50,968 bases of DNA from Edaphobacter sp. (GTDB lineage Bacteria; Acidobacteriota; Terriglobia; Terriglobales; Acidobacteriaceae), in the NCBI GenBank assembly GCA_025462645.1, contig JAOAPB010000063.1:1-50968 (forward strand), written 5' to 3'. Below are positions 33,107 through 42,848 of this stretch, one piece after another. Made by a program: the position numbers and the translations under genes. Below the pieces are notes generated by a model. It saw nothing but the letters and a program-made list of their open reading frames with translations, did no database searches and was not told where the DNA came from. Positions within the stretch are counted from its first letter, which is position 1; every line of letters starts with the position of its first letter.

Positions 33107-35842
33107 CTATGTCTTTATAGGATCCAGCAGAGCTGTTCCAAGCTTAGAGAACCACTCCTCGACGTCAACCGATTTGCCTTCCTCAAGATCACCTACGATG
33201 GTTCGGAGAAAAAGCTTGTCTCCGACATGCTCACCAAGACTGCGATAGGCTTCGAACTGCGTCTCAGTGAAAAGCTGATCAGCGGTGGAGTGATGCGGAA
33301 ATATCGGTTGGTCCAGGCGATAGCGGCGAATAAATTCACCTTCGTTGCCGGTGAGGGAGAGCTTGACGTAAAGCAGGTAGCCAACAAGATCTCGGGAACC
33401 ACGTCCTCTTGTCGGATAAAGAATCCGACAAAAACGAAAATGCGATCGACTGAGGCCTTGAGTGTTTAAACGAAGGTCGTCGAGATCTATGTCAATGTGC
33501 ACCCCAAGGTCGATTGCGGCAAGCCTTTGGAGCGTGGTCAACCCGTGGAAAGTCATCTTTGGATCTTGCTCTCCGTCGATGGCGATTATGTATTTGCAGC
33601 GGCGGCGCAGAAGTTCATAGACTCCGAGGTTTTCGATGTGTCCGCCATCAGAAACGTTGAGTCGCGGCAGTGCCTCGTCCATTAGTCCAACCATCTCTCG
33701 CAGGAGATATACGAGCCCTGGCGGACCAGAAACCCAGCCAGTCGATTCCGGTTTTCGCAGCCAATAACCCAACCTGATGTTCAGTATTCCGAGCCAAAAG
33801 CTGAGGCGCCGTATTGTAGCCAGCCCCATCTGTGGCGCCGCCGCAGCCCCTGAAATCGCCATTGCTGTACCGAGGTCTAGATGAGGATTCGCCGCCTCCC
33901 ACTCTGCGGTTGGGCGATATCCAGTGAGGGGGCTGCCACAGAAAGCTTGACTTAGCAGGAAAAAATCTGTGAGTCTTCCCTGCATTGCTGGATTCTTTGA
34001 ACTGGGCACATTCAAGGCACAATTGAGCAGATGATAGGGAGCACGGACCACATCTTTATTAAGTTCCGAGAGGCGAATAGAAACAGCTTTGTCGAATGGG
34101 TCAGGATCTCTTTCTTTGCTACTTGGCTGAATCAGATAAGCCTCAGCAAGGTGTTGCCGATAGTATCTGTGCGGAGATGTAAAGTTAATGTCAATCAGAG
34201 ACAAATAGATAGCGGCCCCGACTACCAAGAACCCCAGGGCAATGTTTATGTTCGGTACCATCCCCACCCATGGTAGCGAAGACGTACCAAGCACTGACCA
34301 TTGGTACAACACGAGATAGAGCCCGAATAGAAACAAAGGCACCGCAAGGACTGAGAGGATCAATAGGATCATTCCACTTCGCTTTAGCAATAAGCGACCT
34401 ATGACCCCGCTCAAAGCTGACGTAATGAGTGGAACCGCGCCAACAATTGCGAGCCAAGTCTTTCTTCCCCAAAGAGACCACGGTGGTCGTTGTGACCAGG
34501 TTTGCTCATACCAGATGTGCGCATTTCCCAGTTCATGCCAACAAAGGAGCGCGAGCAGCAACAAACACGGAAGAGCAACTACCGCGTCGGCATGCCTCTG
34601 CCACCTGTTGCCCAAACGGGCCATGACAAGTGAAACGAACCCTCCAAGAACTACAAGACCTATGGAAATCTCTGTAACAGGTCCCCAGAGCCCTTGCAGT
34701 CCAGGGAGCGTTCGCAGCCAATGTTCGAGCACGATTGCGAGCATTACGACTAGTATCACTGCGATGCTGTTCAGCACCATGCCGTAAACCTGCGCACTGA
34801 TCATTGTGACGTGCTGCCAAAGCGAACCAGTTGCAAGGTATTTGCTGTGATGTCGGATATGCCTAAGAGCTTCGGCCTCACCTGCCTCTCGCCGGAACGG
34901 TAAGTCGTCCGCTTCGAGCCCGATGCTTCTATTTTCCCGAGAGTTCAGGAATGTGCTAAGAAATGATCCGAGATAACCTCCTCCTGAGACAGTCGATAGA
35001 TAATCGACTTGCGCAAGAACGCCGCGCCTTGCCAGTGCAACAAGCACTCCAAGTGAAAACGTCGCAGATCGTATACCGCCGCCCGACAAAGCAAGCGCAA
35101 TCGTGTGGGGTTTGTCCGGAGCAAGTTTGTAGTGTGTCCGCCGTGCACGAATCGAGCGCTCCTCTGATTCGTTGATCGCGCGGGCCATGTTAGGTTCGAT
35201 TCCGCCATAGAGAATTGGTATCCCCCAACGAACTTCACCTTCCATTTCGCGCAGAATGGTGTCTTGTTGGTCGCTCAATTCTCCCGTCGGTCGAGGCGCA
35301 GAGTGGCCATCCCGAAGATGAATGAGACAATCATCGAAACGGCGCAAAACGGGCTGCAGTTCAAGAAGTTGGGCGCGGAATTCGTCAGTTGCGTCCAACG
35401 CTGCTAGCAGACCCCGTTCACTCTGGCGGTGCCACTTCGCGGTAAATGGTCGAACCTGCGAATTTAAAACGTCCCACACGAGGGCTTCGAAATGTCGACC
35501 TGACGGAAACTCGTCGGCTATGTCTCGCGTACTTTGGAACAGAGCGTATACGCTGTCCAGCGCTGTCTTCTCCACGCCATCTAGATAACCCAACCGTTGT
35601 GTAGTGATGCGTGAAGTTATTTGGATGTGCAGCTTTGCGGCTGCCTTGCGGTCATCGTCATTCGGCTGCCAGGGCTCCCTTTCCCAGCGACGCATGAATC
35701 CATCGCTAAATAGCGCGACACCGCCTTCCTGGTACTCGTGAAGAAAATCACCCCAATTCATATCGCTACCCCTAAACATCAAGAGTTCTCGAAGCGCGCG
35801 GAACAGAGCTGTGATGAACTGAAAAGGCATTGCAACTTCCAC
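33107..35842 (-). CDS. Membrane patatin-like phospholipase
   Basis: A 911-residue protein (GTG 35842; ATG 35830 with GGAAG, or ATG 35761 with AGGGG, are alternatives). It has an N-terminal helical region of about 245 residues, then the patatin oxyanion loop SGGGIRSATFSLG (253-265) and the nucleophile Ser286 in LSTVSGGGYLGS. Several membrane segments lie at about 355-560. The catalytic Asp732 is in NVSDGGHIENLG. The membrane block sits inside the lipase domain. Patatin lipases serve as membrane-destroying effectors in CBASS and other abortive-infection systems. This one is much larger than CapV. It is followed on the same strand by a TIR gene and preceded by a large exported protein. The defence role is inferred from context. 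Confidence 0.88.
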   Translation of the reverse strand: MEVAMPFQFITALFRALRELLMFRGSDMNWGDFLHEYQEGGVALFSDGFMRRWEREPWQPNDDDRKAAAKLHIQITSRITTQRLGYLDGVEKTALDSVYALFQSTRDIADEFPSGRHFEALVWDVLNSQVRPFTAKWHRQSERGLLAALDATDEFRAQLLELQPVLRRFDDCLIHLRDGHSAPRPTGELSDQQDTILREMEGEVRWGIPILYGGIEPNMARAINESEERSIRARRTHYKLAPDKPHTIALALSGGGIRSATFSLGVLVALARRGVLAQVDYLSTVSGGGYLGSFLSTFLNSRENRSIGLEADDLPFRREAGEAEALRHIRHHSKYLATGSLWQHVTMISAQVYGMVLNSIAVILVVMLAIVLEHWLRTLPGLQGLWGPVTEISIGLVVLGGFVSLVMARLGNRWQRHADAVVALPCLLLLALLCWHELGNAHIWYEQTWSQRPPWSLWGRKTWLAIVGAVPLITSALSGVIGRLLLKRSGMILLILSVLAVPLFLFGLYLVLYQWSVLGTSSLPWVGMVPNINIALGFLVVGAAIYLSLIDINFTSPHRYYRQHLAEAYLIQPSSKERDPDPFDKAVSIRLSELNKDVVRAPYHLLNCALNVPSSKNPAMQGRLTDFFLLSQAFCGSPLTGYRPTAEWEAANPHLDLGTAMAISGAAAAPQMGLATIRRLSFWLGILNIRLGYWLRKPESTGWVSGPPGLVYLLREMVGLMDEALPRLNVSDGGHIENLGVYELLRRRCKYIIAIDGEQDPKMTFHGLTTLQRLAAIDLGVHIDIDLDDLRLNTQGLSRSHFRFCRILYPTRGRGSRDLVGYLLYVKLSLTGNEGEFIRRYRLDQPIFPHHSTADQLFTETQFEAYRSLGEHVGDKLFLRTIVGDLEEGKSVDVEEWFSKLGTALLDPIKT

Positions 35843-35959
35843 GCGGTCTAACGTTTACGCTCCAAGAGCATGTTGAACTCAGAAATCTAAGACAATCGAC
35901 GCTCTCTCACGGCGACACACAGACAAAAGGTGGCCATAGCATAATCCCGGCTGTTGGTG

Positions 35960-38620
35960 CTATTGGACGTTTTTCGGCTTATCTCCTTCAAAGGTCACGC
36001 TCTTGAGCGTACTAGTTGGCCCAACTGCTTTGCTCTTGGTTGTATCTTCGAATGTTGCTGTCAAAGAACCATTCTTGACATCTGGACTGGAATATTTGAA
36101 TTGGTTATCTGTCGTCCCCTTTGCCTTTGGAACATCCACACTCTTGATCTGAGTGCTTCGGTCGGACGAGAGCGACTTCGCCTTGTCCTCGAGGAAAGTT
36201 TCGAAGTCGGATTTTGCGGCTTTACCTTCTTGCGCCTGGATATCCTTGAATAGAAATACGTAATCAGAAGCTCGATTTCCCTTTGAGTCGAAATGATAGG
36301 TCTGCTGCACTCCTGGAATGTCTGTAAGAACCGTGCTGCCGTCGGTGAGCTCGATCTTGGTTGAACTCAAACTGAGGTCGTTGAGAATTTTGGACGCTTC
36401 CGCGAGCGTAGCGGCCACATCCAGTTGCTCGCTAAGGGTGCGATTCTTGCAGGTCTGGAGGTCCCCCTTGACATCGAAGCTGGCTGAAGCAACAGGCCCT
36501 TTGTTGTAGGTAAAAGTGCTGCTGCCGTCTGCAGCCGTCGTCAGTCCAGTCTCCTCGCCAAATGCTTCACGCGCCTGGGCCTTTGTGTAGCCTGCCTTGC
36601 ACATACCTTTCTGGATCGGGGTCTCCGTAATCTCGGAAACAACTTCGGGGATCAAATGCACATCGATCAGCCTTTTGATCATGACTGGGACCTCAGCGTC
36701 GGTGAAAGCCAGAATCCCGGTGCGGGGCAGCAACACAATCGTCGAAGTGGAACCACCGGCTGGTACTTGGACTGTCTCTTGAAGAGTCTGTGCTACTAGA
36801 TTTGACCGTAAGCGATTTATGAAGGGCGTATCCAGAACGAGACCTCGGACGCCAGGAAGAAAAGTTCCGGAAAAAACTGAAGTTCCCGCCCGAAATGCAC
36901 CCGATGCGTCCGCGACTATTCCTCCCGTGGCAATATTGGTCAGCACTGACCCAAATAATTCTAGCGCCTTTAACTTTTCATCGGTCTTTTCAGTCGTGTA
37001 GTCGAACGAGCCGAGCACTGCTAGATAGTTCAAAGGTGACTGTTTCACGTTCTGTTCGAGGTTAAAGCGTGCTACCCGCGGTTGTTTCTCATTGCTTGCC
37101 ACAAAAGGCGGTTGATACACACTCGGCTGATAAAGCCCCATGGTAACTCCCGTGGCGACAGTCTCCTTAAAGTCAGGCCACCAACCCTGCTTTCGTTCTG
37201 TTGCCTCCACGTAGTCGGCGTCGAAGTACAAGGCACTTTTGTTGAATTGCACTTTCTTTGAAGTTGGATTTTTTATATCTAGAGTGACCGCGATATACCT
37301 TTTGGCCATGCGGTTGCCGTAATTACGCTGTGCGGTGGTCTGGTCCATAATGCTCATATCAACGTTCAGGAGGTTATTGTTCCCTCCCGGCTTCAGCGTG
37401 CGGCGAACCACGGTACTTTTGTGCGTGCGGAGATTTGCAATTACGACTGCCGACGGCTCCTGACCCATCGGTCCTGTCCAAGTCGTCACCAAAAGATGGT
37501 CTTGTATGACCTTAAAGATGATGATGCTGCCTGCCGCGTCCGGTAGAGTTTTCTCAAGGCTAACATCGTCTTTCTGAGTGTGATCACAGTCCGGCTCGCT
37601 CCCTCCTGGCAGTGGATTGCATATGCTTTCCAGGTCATCACTGGTAAATATCATGTCCACGGTTTCCGTAGGAGATGCCGGGCTGAAGGCAAAGCGGTAG
37701 GCATCGTGCTGCGTGACCAGTACCAAGAATGCCGGCTTGAAATCGGCCGCAGCTTTGAATCCGACGTCGACGGCGTCCTCTCCCACCGCATTGACGGTCG
37801 CAGATGTAAAGAGAGAATCGCCCCCTGCCTGGACATACGCTGACGCGATCGCAGCCTTGGGATCGGCACCTGGCTTCAAGAACTCGGTCGTACAATGCCC
37901 GTCTTTGTCCCTTCGACAGAAATCAGCCGCGACGACTTGCCGCATTGCCACTGTCACGCTTTTTGCCGCCGGTTTAGAGACTGCGAAGTCATAAAGGACA
38001 TCAGGAGGATTTTTCTTGCCCAAGCGTAGATAAACTGGATCAACTGCAGTTTGCGACGTGCTGTAAATGATGGAAGCCTGATCCTCAGAAAGCCTAAGAC
38101 ACTCCACTTCTCCTACAATCGTGTAATCCTGACCAAGCACTTCCGCGCATGCATCCATCGCGCAATCAGGTCGCTTGGGGCTGGGATGGCAAGCGGAAGG
38201 AGTTTTATCTGCAATGAGGTCGCGGAAGTCGCCGGTAATTGCAATCCCTTTGTCCACGTCCTTCGGCGCGGCTGGAGCCTTGGGCGCAGCCGCTCCGGGC
38301 TTTGCCTTAACTGCGCCCGACTTCGCCGGTCTTCCCGCCGCAGCTTTGGCCTGGACTTTTTCGGGCGTGGATTTTGCACCCGCGGCGGGCACTTTAGGAG
38401 TTTGCTGCGGAGTTTGACCAGAAACCAGGGCGGTAAATGACAGCAGAAACACCGCGAACAACGAAGGCAATAGCAGCGAGCGCGGGTCCCTTGCGAAACC
38501 CGACATCCCAGCGAGCACATTCAGTGAGTGGATTGACGCAGAGTTACTTACCAGCAAGTCTGAGGCGAGTGGACGAGTTACGCGAGCGACGAGGGGTAAC
38601 ACAAGATTTAGGCGAGGCAC
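35960..38620 (-). CDS. Large exported protein of unknown function
   Basis: An 886-residue protein. GTG 38620 has an excellent ribosome site (GGAGGT); ATG 38506 is an alternative that gives a shorter N-terminus. A hydrophobic signal segment lies at about 48-68 (LLLPSLFAVFLLSFTALVSG), followed by a low-complexity Ala/Pro/Lys linker (about 70-120). The rest is predicted to be beta-rich, with a few Cys pairs (CHPSPKRPDC; CNPLPGGSEPDC) fitting an envelope location. No family recognised. It ends 117 nt before the patatin gene on the same strand. It could be an unrelated housekeeping envelope protein or the outer part of the patatin/TIR system. The long signal n-region makes the start uncertain. Confidence 0.75.
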   Translation of the reverse strand: MPRLNLVLPLVARVTRPLASDLLVSNSASIHSLNVLAGMSGFARDPRSLLLPSLFAVFLLSFTALVSGQTPQQTPKVPAAGAKSTPEKVQAKAAAGRPAKSGAVKAKPGAAAPKAPAAPKDVDKGIAITGDFRDLIADKTPSACHPSPKRPDCAMDACAEVLGQDYTIVGEVECLRLSEDQASIIYSTSQTAVDPVYLRLGKKNPPDVLYDFAVSKPAAKSVTVAMRQVVAADFCRRDKDGHCTTEFLKPGADPKAAIASAYVQAGGDSLFTSATVNAVGEDAVDVGFKAAADFKPAFLVLVTQHDAYRFAFSPASPTETVDMIFTSDDLESICNPLPGGSEPDCDHTQKDDVSLEKTLPDAAGSIIIFKVIQDHLLVTTWTGPMGQEPSAVVIANLRTHKSTVVRRTLKPGGNNNLLNVDMSIMDQTTAQRNYGNRMAKRYIAVTLDIKNPTSKKVQFNKSALYFDADYVEATERKQGWWPDFKETVATGVTMGLYQPSVYQPPFVASNEKQPRVARFNLEQNVKQSPLNYLAVLGSFDYTTEKTDEKLKALELFGSVLTNIATGGIVADASGAFRAGTSVFSGTFLPGVRGLVLDTPFINRLRSNLVAQTLQETVQVPAGGSTSTIVLLPRTGILAFTDAEVPVMIKRLIDVHLIPEVVSEITETPIQKGMCKAGYTKAQAREAFGEETGLTTAADGSSTFTYNKGPVASASFDVKGDLQTCKNRTLSEQLDVAATLAEASKILNDLSLSSTKIELTDGSTVLTDIPGVQQTYHFDSKGNRASDYVFLFKDIQAQEGKAAKSDFETFLEDKAKSLSSDRSTQIKSVDVPKAKGTTDNQFKYSSPDVKNGSLTATFEDTTKSKAVGPTSTLKSVTFEGDKPKNVQ

Positions 38621-38861
38621 GCCTACCTCCGTATAATTGGTTTCCCCCTCTCAAAACCGTGCCCGGACTGTAACCGTAGGTGCGATCTGTGTCAAGACGA
38701 AAAACCACAGGGCGCGACACCAATACTGACCTTCTATGCAAGAGGCCTCACGATGGTATTAAATTTGCGTGAGTCGGCCATAAGAATAACATCAGTCAAA
38801 CGGTCAAAGTGGCTCCCACCTTCGAATTGACTTTCAGCGTTACATGATCTAATTCTACATT

Positions 38862-39404
38862 GTGAAAATCCCTGTCTTTTTGTCACGTCCCACGACGCTC
38901 TCCCAAGAACAGGAGTCCAGCTGCAGACAAATCACCGAGATGCTCGATTCATTGCAACTTGAACCGAGAACGCTGGGGCGCTCAGATTACTCGACCTCCA
39001 ACCCTGTCAACGAGGTATTAGCAATCGCGCGCCACTGCTCTGGAGGAGTCGTCCTCGGTTTTAGACAATATTATGCAGCAACCCTGACCAGCAAAGTGGG
39101 TACCCCCAACGCAGAGGACCTTGCTGAAGTTTACCTGCCTTCACCGTGGAATCACCTCGAGTCTGGCATCTTGGTCGCTTTGGGCCTCCCGCTAATTGTC
39201 TTAAAGGAGCAGGAAATAGGCGGCGGGGTGTTCGATGCGGGAGCACTCGATGTCTTCGTTCACAGGCTGCCGTCATTTCCGTGGGATTCAGCGACAAGGG
39301 ATGGATTATATGGCGTTTTTCTGAAATGGCAAACGGCAGTCCGCACACTTTACTATGAGGGATTCCAGTTGAATAGGAAGAATGCTCCGTTCGGCACTGT
39401 TTAA
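38862..39404 (+). CDS. Unknown alpha/beta protein with TIR- or nucleosidase-like features
   Basis: A 180-residue protein starting at GTG 38862 with KIPVFLSRPTTLSQEQE, then LGRSDYSTSNPVNEVLAIAR, GGVVLGF and SPWNHLESGILVALGLPLIV with Glu100 in the last. The order (first strand and loop, a central strand, then a Glu-bearing helix) resembles TIR, nucleoside deoxyribosyltransferase or SLOG-type folds that act on NAD or nucleotides. I recall similar unannotated proteins but cannot name the family. There is no Shine-Dalgarno sequence; an AT-rich stretch ends right at the start, so a leaderless transcript is possible. It is divergent from the exported-protein gene and convergent with the next TIR gene. 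Confidence 0.7.
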   Translation: MKIPVFLSRPTTLSQEQESSCRQITEMLDSLQLEPRTLGRSDYSTSNPVNEVLAIARHCSGGVVLGFRQYYAATLTSKVGTPNAEDLAEVYLPSPWNHLESGILVALGLPLIVLKEQEIGGGVFDAGALDVFVHRLPSFPWDSATRDGLYGVFLKWQTAVRTLYYEGFQLNRKNAPFGTV

Positions 39405-39624
39405 CGGCCACAGTAAATAAGCACGATTAAAAGCAGACGATCCCGATAAACTATCCGTCGCTCCGCTTCGGATTCCCGATAGTACTTTCATCGTGCGACA
39501 GACCGCTGCGTCGTCGCTAATCTCGACTAACAGTTTTTGGTTTTCTTCCCATTGTTCAATGAAGACTTGACAACTCAAATTGTCGGCTCGCGCGGCAATG
39601 CACGAAGGCGCTCTCCGTGTTGGT

Positions 39625-40203
39625 TCAGATGTGGGTGCCGATTTCCGCGGTACCTTTACTCCACTCGTACAATGGGGCGTACTCATCGCGAGTCCGGTTA
39701 ATCCAAAGCTTATCGATCCCTTGCTTCGTCGCCATTCGATCCACATACGGATAGAGGCTAAGATACTCTTCACCCTTAAAGACCTCTTCCTGATTACGCG
39801 TCACAGGCACGATGCCGACCCGCCCGTTAAAACCGTCGAAGAAGCCGAGTTCCCACGGCATCCAGCGCGATTTTGTCGAGTGCTGACTGTAAATGTACAG
39901 CAACGTGTGCGATTGCCGCATCCGTACACGAAGAATCTCGGCCGTTTGTTTCGTCACGTTGTCGGGCGAGAGTTGGGGATCGCCGTATTTGTCGACATAA
40001 ACCTTGAGACCGGCGTCCTCCAACAGAGCCTTAATCCCGAGGAGGAACTCCTCGGGCTCGGATGATGAATGGCTCAAGAAAATATCGAACGTATCATGAT
40101 CGATCGCGCGGTCTTCGGTCAGCACCCGACCGGCAGTCTTTTGCATCCGTTGCATTACGCGAGATGCACGCTCCCGAACTTCGGATTCCGTCAAGTAAGC
40201 CAT
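39625..40203 (-). CDS. TIR-domain protein (192 aa)
   Basis: A 192-residue protein. A short helical lead (about 1-36) is followed by a TIR domain: DIFLSHSSSEPEEFLLGIKA, VYVDKYGDPQL, SHTLLYIYSQHSTKS and Glu118 in MPWELGFFDGF. A strong ribosome site (AGGAGAT) precedes the ATG. The domain ends near the stop, so this is a stand-alone TIR enzyme or adaptor. The next gene upstream on this strand is the KGGTGR ATPase, whose stop lies about 320 nt before this start, so it may be a separate transcript. The conserved Glu suggests NAD cleavage. It differs from the other TIR proteins in the window except in core motifs. Confidence 0.88.
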   Translation of the reverse strand: MAYLTESEVRERASRVMQRMQKTAGRVLTEDRAIDHDTFDIFLSHSSSEPEEFLLGIKALLEDAGLKVYVDKYGDPQLSPDNVTKQTAEILRVRMRQSHTLLYIYSQHSTKSRWMPWELGFFDGFNGRVGIVPVTRNQEEVFKGEEYLSLYPYVDRMATKQGIDKLWINRTRDEYAPLYEWSKGTAEIGTHI

Positions 40204-40526
40204 GTATCTCCTGTCAACTTATGACCAAACTTGGGAACGACCTGAACTGAGCAGGCCGTCCGCCCTAGCCAGACTCATTCTACTCACCAGAACCGAGCTC
40301 GTGAATTAACGGTCAGATCCCCACGTTTGTTCAAGTACTTATGAGCTCTGAAGCGATTCCTGTGATGCTGATTGCATGTCCGCAACCGTTGCTGTGCTTC
40401 GACGCGATACTAATTTCGGACACGGAAAGGCTATATCTGCAGAGATGCTCATATTAAACTGTCGTCAGAGCCATACTGAAGAAGACCTTCAGGCAAGCAC
40501 CGTCTACACGGCAAGGAAATGTTTAC
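40204..40526. other. Spacer between TIR gene and KGGTGR ATPase
   Basis: About 320 nt without a supported gene. A short plus-strand frame (40376-40630) overlaps the ATPase end and shows no features. Promoter elements for the TIR gene at 40203 should lie here, but I see no clear boxes. Confidence 0.4.
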
Positions 40527-42848
40527 TCAGGCAGAGAAGGCTAACGCGGATTTACCCCGATCGCTCGAATCGACCTGTACTAACCGAAATCCAAAGTCAG
40601 GGGGGCGATGCGATTGAGGTACTCGAATGAGCCGCAGATAACTACGCACCTCGGAGGCGCTATTCTTGTATGATCCTCCGCGCAAGACGCACTGATCCTC
40701 TCTGGCGTCCAAAGCCAAGACGAATTCCCATAGGTTGCCGGCCATGTCGAAACAGCCGGAGGAACTGATACCCTTCTCAAAGCGGTCTACTTCGCTGGTC
40801 CCTCCTATCCCGCTCTCAGAGGAATTGCAATTGGTTTCATCAAATGCATCGCCCCAGGGATAAGTCAGACCAGCTTCTCCTCGCGCGGCAAATTCCCAAA
40901 GATCCTCCGGTGGTAGAGACCAGATCCAGACCGGGTCGACTCCAGCGGTCCGGTTCGTCCATCTGAGGAAAGCCTGTGCTTCGAGAAAAGAGATTCCACT
41001 AACCGGGTGTTGAGCTTTTCCGTCAGGCCAAGATGTTGCGCTTGGCCAATTAGCTGGTCCCAAAGTCTTTCCGTCCGCTGTCAAAAACCGCTTTCGCGCG
41101 GTGGGTGGAACGGTCCAGAGGTCCTCGTCCTGATAACCAGTCGCCCTTACGAATTCCATGTAGAGCTGATTGGTAACAAGGTGCTTGGCTATACGGAATA
41201 TCGGAGGAAGCTGCAGCTGGTGGATACCCCTTGTCTCAACGAACAATCCATGGTTCTCCTCGACATCCTCGTATCGCACAAAGGACGTGGAGGGCCTGCG
41301 CTCGTTCAAAATCAGCTTATGCGTACCCAATAGGGTCGACGTTGTGAGGCTGGCCCGAGTCCAGACTTCTTTTGAGGGAGAAGTACTGGTTAGTTCTAAA
41401 ATCTCGTTTGCCGGAAGCCAGCGACTCTGATCACTTTTAGTGATCGTTTTGTTAATTTGTTCCTCGATGGCAGCCCGCACTTTCTGCAGAGCGGTCGGAT
41501 CGACGGAATTCACCAACGCCTGGACAAGCCGGAGCGCTTGGTACTGCTCAAATGGCGACCGCGAATGGGATATGCCATCGATAGCCATGTCGATATGCCG
41601 TCTCTGGGGCTCGGCGCGAGCTAGAGCGAGCCCCACAATGCGGGATCCGTCCGTTTTCTCTGCAAATAACTGTTGGCCAACTTGCCCTGTGTCCCGCTGT
41701 CCACGCAGAATCCGAGCGCGACCAATCAGAAGATTCATCTGCTCCGTTCGATTGTCTCCCGATTTCATCGTCTGTCGGATCCTTTCATACTCTTTTGCAA
41801 GTAATCGGAATTCGTCGATATAGTCCTGTGCCGACCTTGCTATAAACGCAGCCAACCCCTGACTTCTTAGCGTTTCGTCCATCGCCTTAAAGGAAAGAGT
41901 CTGCGTTCCGCTCAAATACCGAGCGACGCTCTGCATTCTCGAAAGAATAGAATTGGATTGCCTGGGACGATCCTTGAAGATTGCTAGCACTTCCTCATAA
42001 GCATAGTAGGGCTCATAGGCCACACTGATGTCGCTCCAGTAGGTGTCCACTTGTTCGGGGTCGAGATGCGGCATCAGCCCAGAAAACGTCGTTCTGGCGA
42101 TCGTGTGCGCAATCTCCAGTCGGTCCTTCTCGGAAGGCTCAATCCTCATGGGAACCGGCCACACCTTCAGAGTCGATACCCCTTCGTCCGTTCTGCGTTG
42201 TTGCAACGCGGATCGCGCTGCCGCTGCCGCTCCATAAATGCTCTGCCGATTTAGAGTAAAGCAGACTACGAGCTCGTCAGGCATCTGCACAGTACAGATC
42301 CCCGAGGTGTCGCTAACGCCGGTGCGGCTGTCGACGAGCACAAAATCGTACAGCTTACGCAACTTCGTCTTGACCGACTCAAGCAGTACTCCGCCCCCGA
42401 GAAGTTCATAAAAATTTTGCCAGTTGAATGAATTCACTCGGTTTGCATAGGCGGCGTCTTGTCGACCAGCAGGCACAAAGTCGAGCGTACCGTCGCCCGG
42501 GAAAGTCCACTGGATCGGAACTGCGTGCGCCAGGAGGTTGCTGTACGGAAGGTACCAATCCGTCTCACTGGTTCTCGGCTGGCCGGAAACTGCAGCTGTC
42601 GCAAAGCTCAGCATGAAATCCACGAGTCCAGTACTGTGCTCAAGTGTCTTGTCAGCGAGATAAGGCTCGAAGTAGCGGTGGAGGCCCGGTGCCTCAAGGT
42701 CCCAATCAATTGTTAGAACTCGCAGACCGGAGTTCGCAAGCAGCCAAGCTATGTTAGCAAGGGCCATGGAACGGCCCGTTCCTCCTTTGTACGAATAGAA
42801 CGTAATGATCTTACCGTTCCGGCCCGACTTGGGCGTTGCCGCTGTCAT
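40527..42848 (-). CDS. KGGTGR P-loop ATPase fused to a formylglycine-generating-enzyme-like domain
   Basis: A 773-residue fusion. Residues about 13-300 are a MinD/ParA-like SIMIBI ATPase with the variant P-loop YSYKGGTGRS (K21-S27, Arg where Lys is usual), DWDLEAPGLHRYF and LVDSRTGVSDTS. A helical middle (about 300-520) may be a repeat scaffold. Residues about 545-765 are a formylglycine-generating-enzyme (SUMF1-like) domain: FRIAKHLVTNQLYMEFV, HPVSGISFLEAQAFLRW, YPWGD, DMAGNLWEFV, LRGGSYKN and FGFRLV. KGGVGR-type ATPases are found in multi-gene conflict systems including the FxSxx-COOH type. The ATG overlaps the FxsC-like TIR stop (ATGA), so the two are co-translated. FGE-like domains in such systems may bind ligands or modify proteins. 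Confidence 0.88.
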   Translation of the reverse strand: MTAATPKSGRNGKIITFYSYKGGTGRSMALANIAWLLANSGLRVLTIDWDLEAPGLHRYFEPYLADKTLEHSTGLVDFMLSFATAAVSGQPRTSETDWYLPYSNLLAHAVPIQWTFPGDGTLDFVPAGRQDAAYANRVNSFNWQNFYELLGGGVLLESVKTKLRKLYDFVLVDSRTGVSDTSGICTVQMPDELVVCFTLNRQSIYGAAAAARSALQQRRTDEGVSTLKVWPVPMRIEPSEKDRLEIAHTIARTTFSGLMPHLDPEQVDTYWSDISVAYEPYYAYEEVLAIFKDRPRQSNSILSRMQSVARYLSGTQTLSFKAMDETLRSQGLAAFIARSAQDYIDEFRLLAKEYERIRQTMKSGDNRTEQMNLLIGRARILRGQRDTGQVGQQLFAEKTDGSRIVGLALARAEPQRRHIDMAIDGISHSRSPFEQYQALRLVQALVNSVDPTALQKVRAAIEEQINKTITKSDQSRWLPANEILELTSTSPSKEVWTRASLTTSTLLGTHKLILNERRPSTSFVRYEDVEENHGLFVETRGIHQLQLPPIFRIAKHLVTNQLYMEFVRATGYQDEDLWTVPPTARKRFLTADGKTLGPANWPSATSWPDGKAQHPVSGISFLEAQAFLRWTNRTAGVDPVWIWSLPPEDLWEFAARGEAGLTYPWGDAFDETNCNSSESGIGGTSEVDRFEKGISSSGCFDMAGNLWEFVLALDAREDQCVLRGGSYKNSASEVRSYLRLIRVPQSHRPPDFGFRLVQVDSSDRGKSALAFSA

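Noticed and set aside
39306..39773. Minus-strand frame after the 192-residue TIR gene as its frameshifted continuation
   Set aside because: The TIR domain is already complete before the stop at 39625, and this frame overlaps the convergent gene without any domain.
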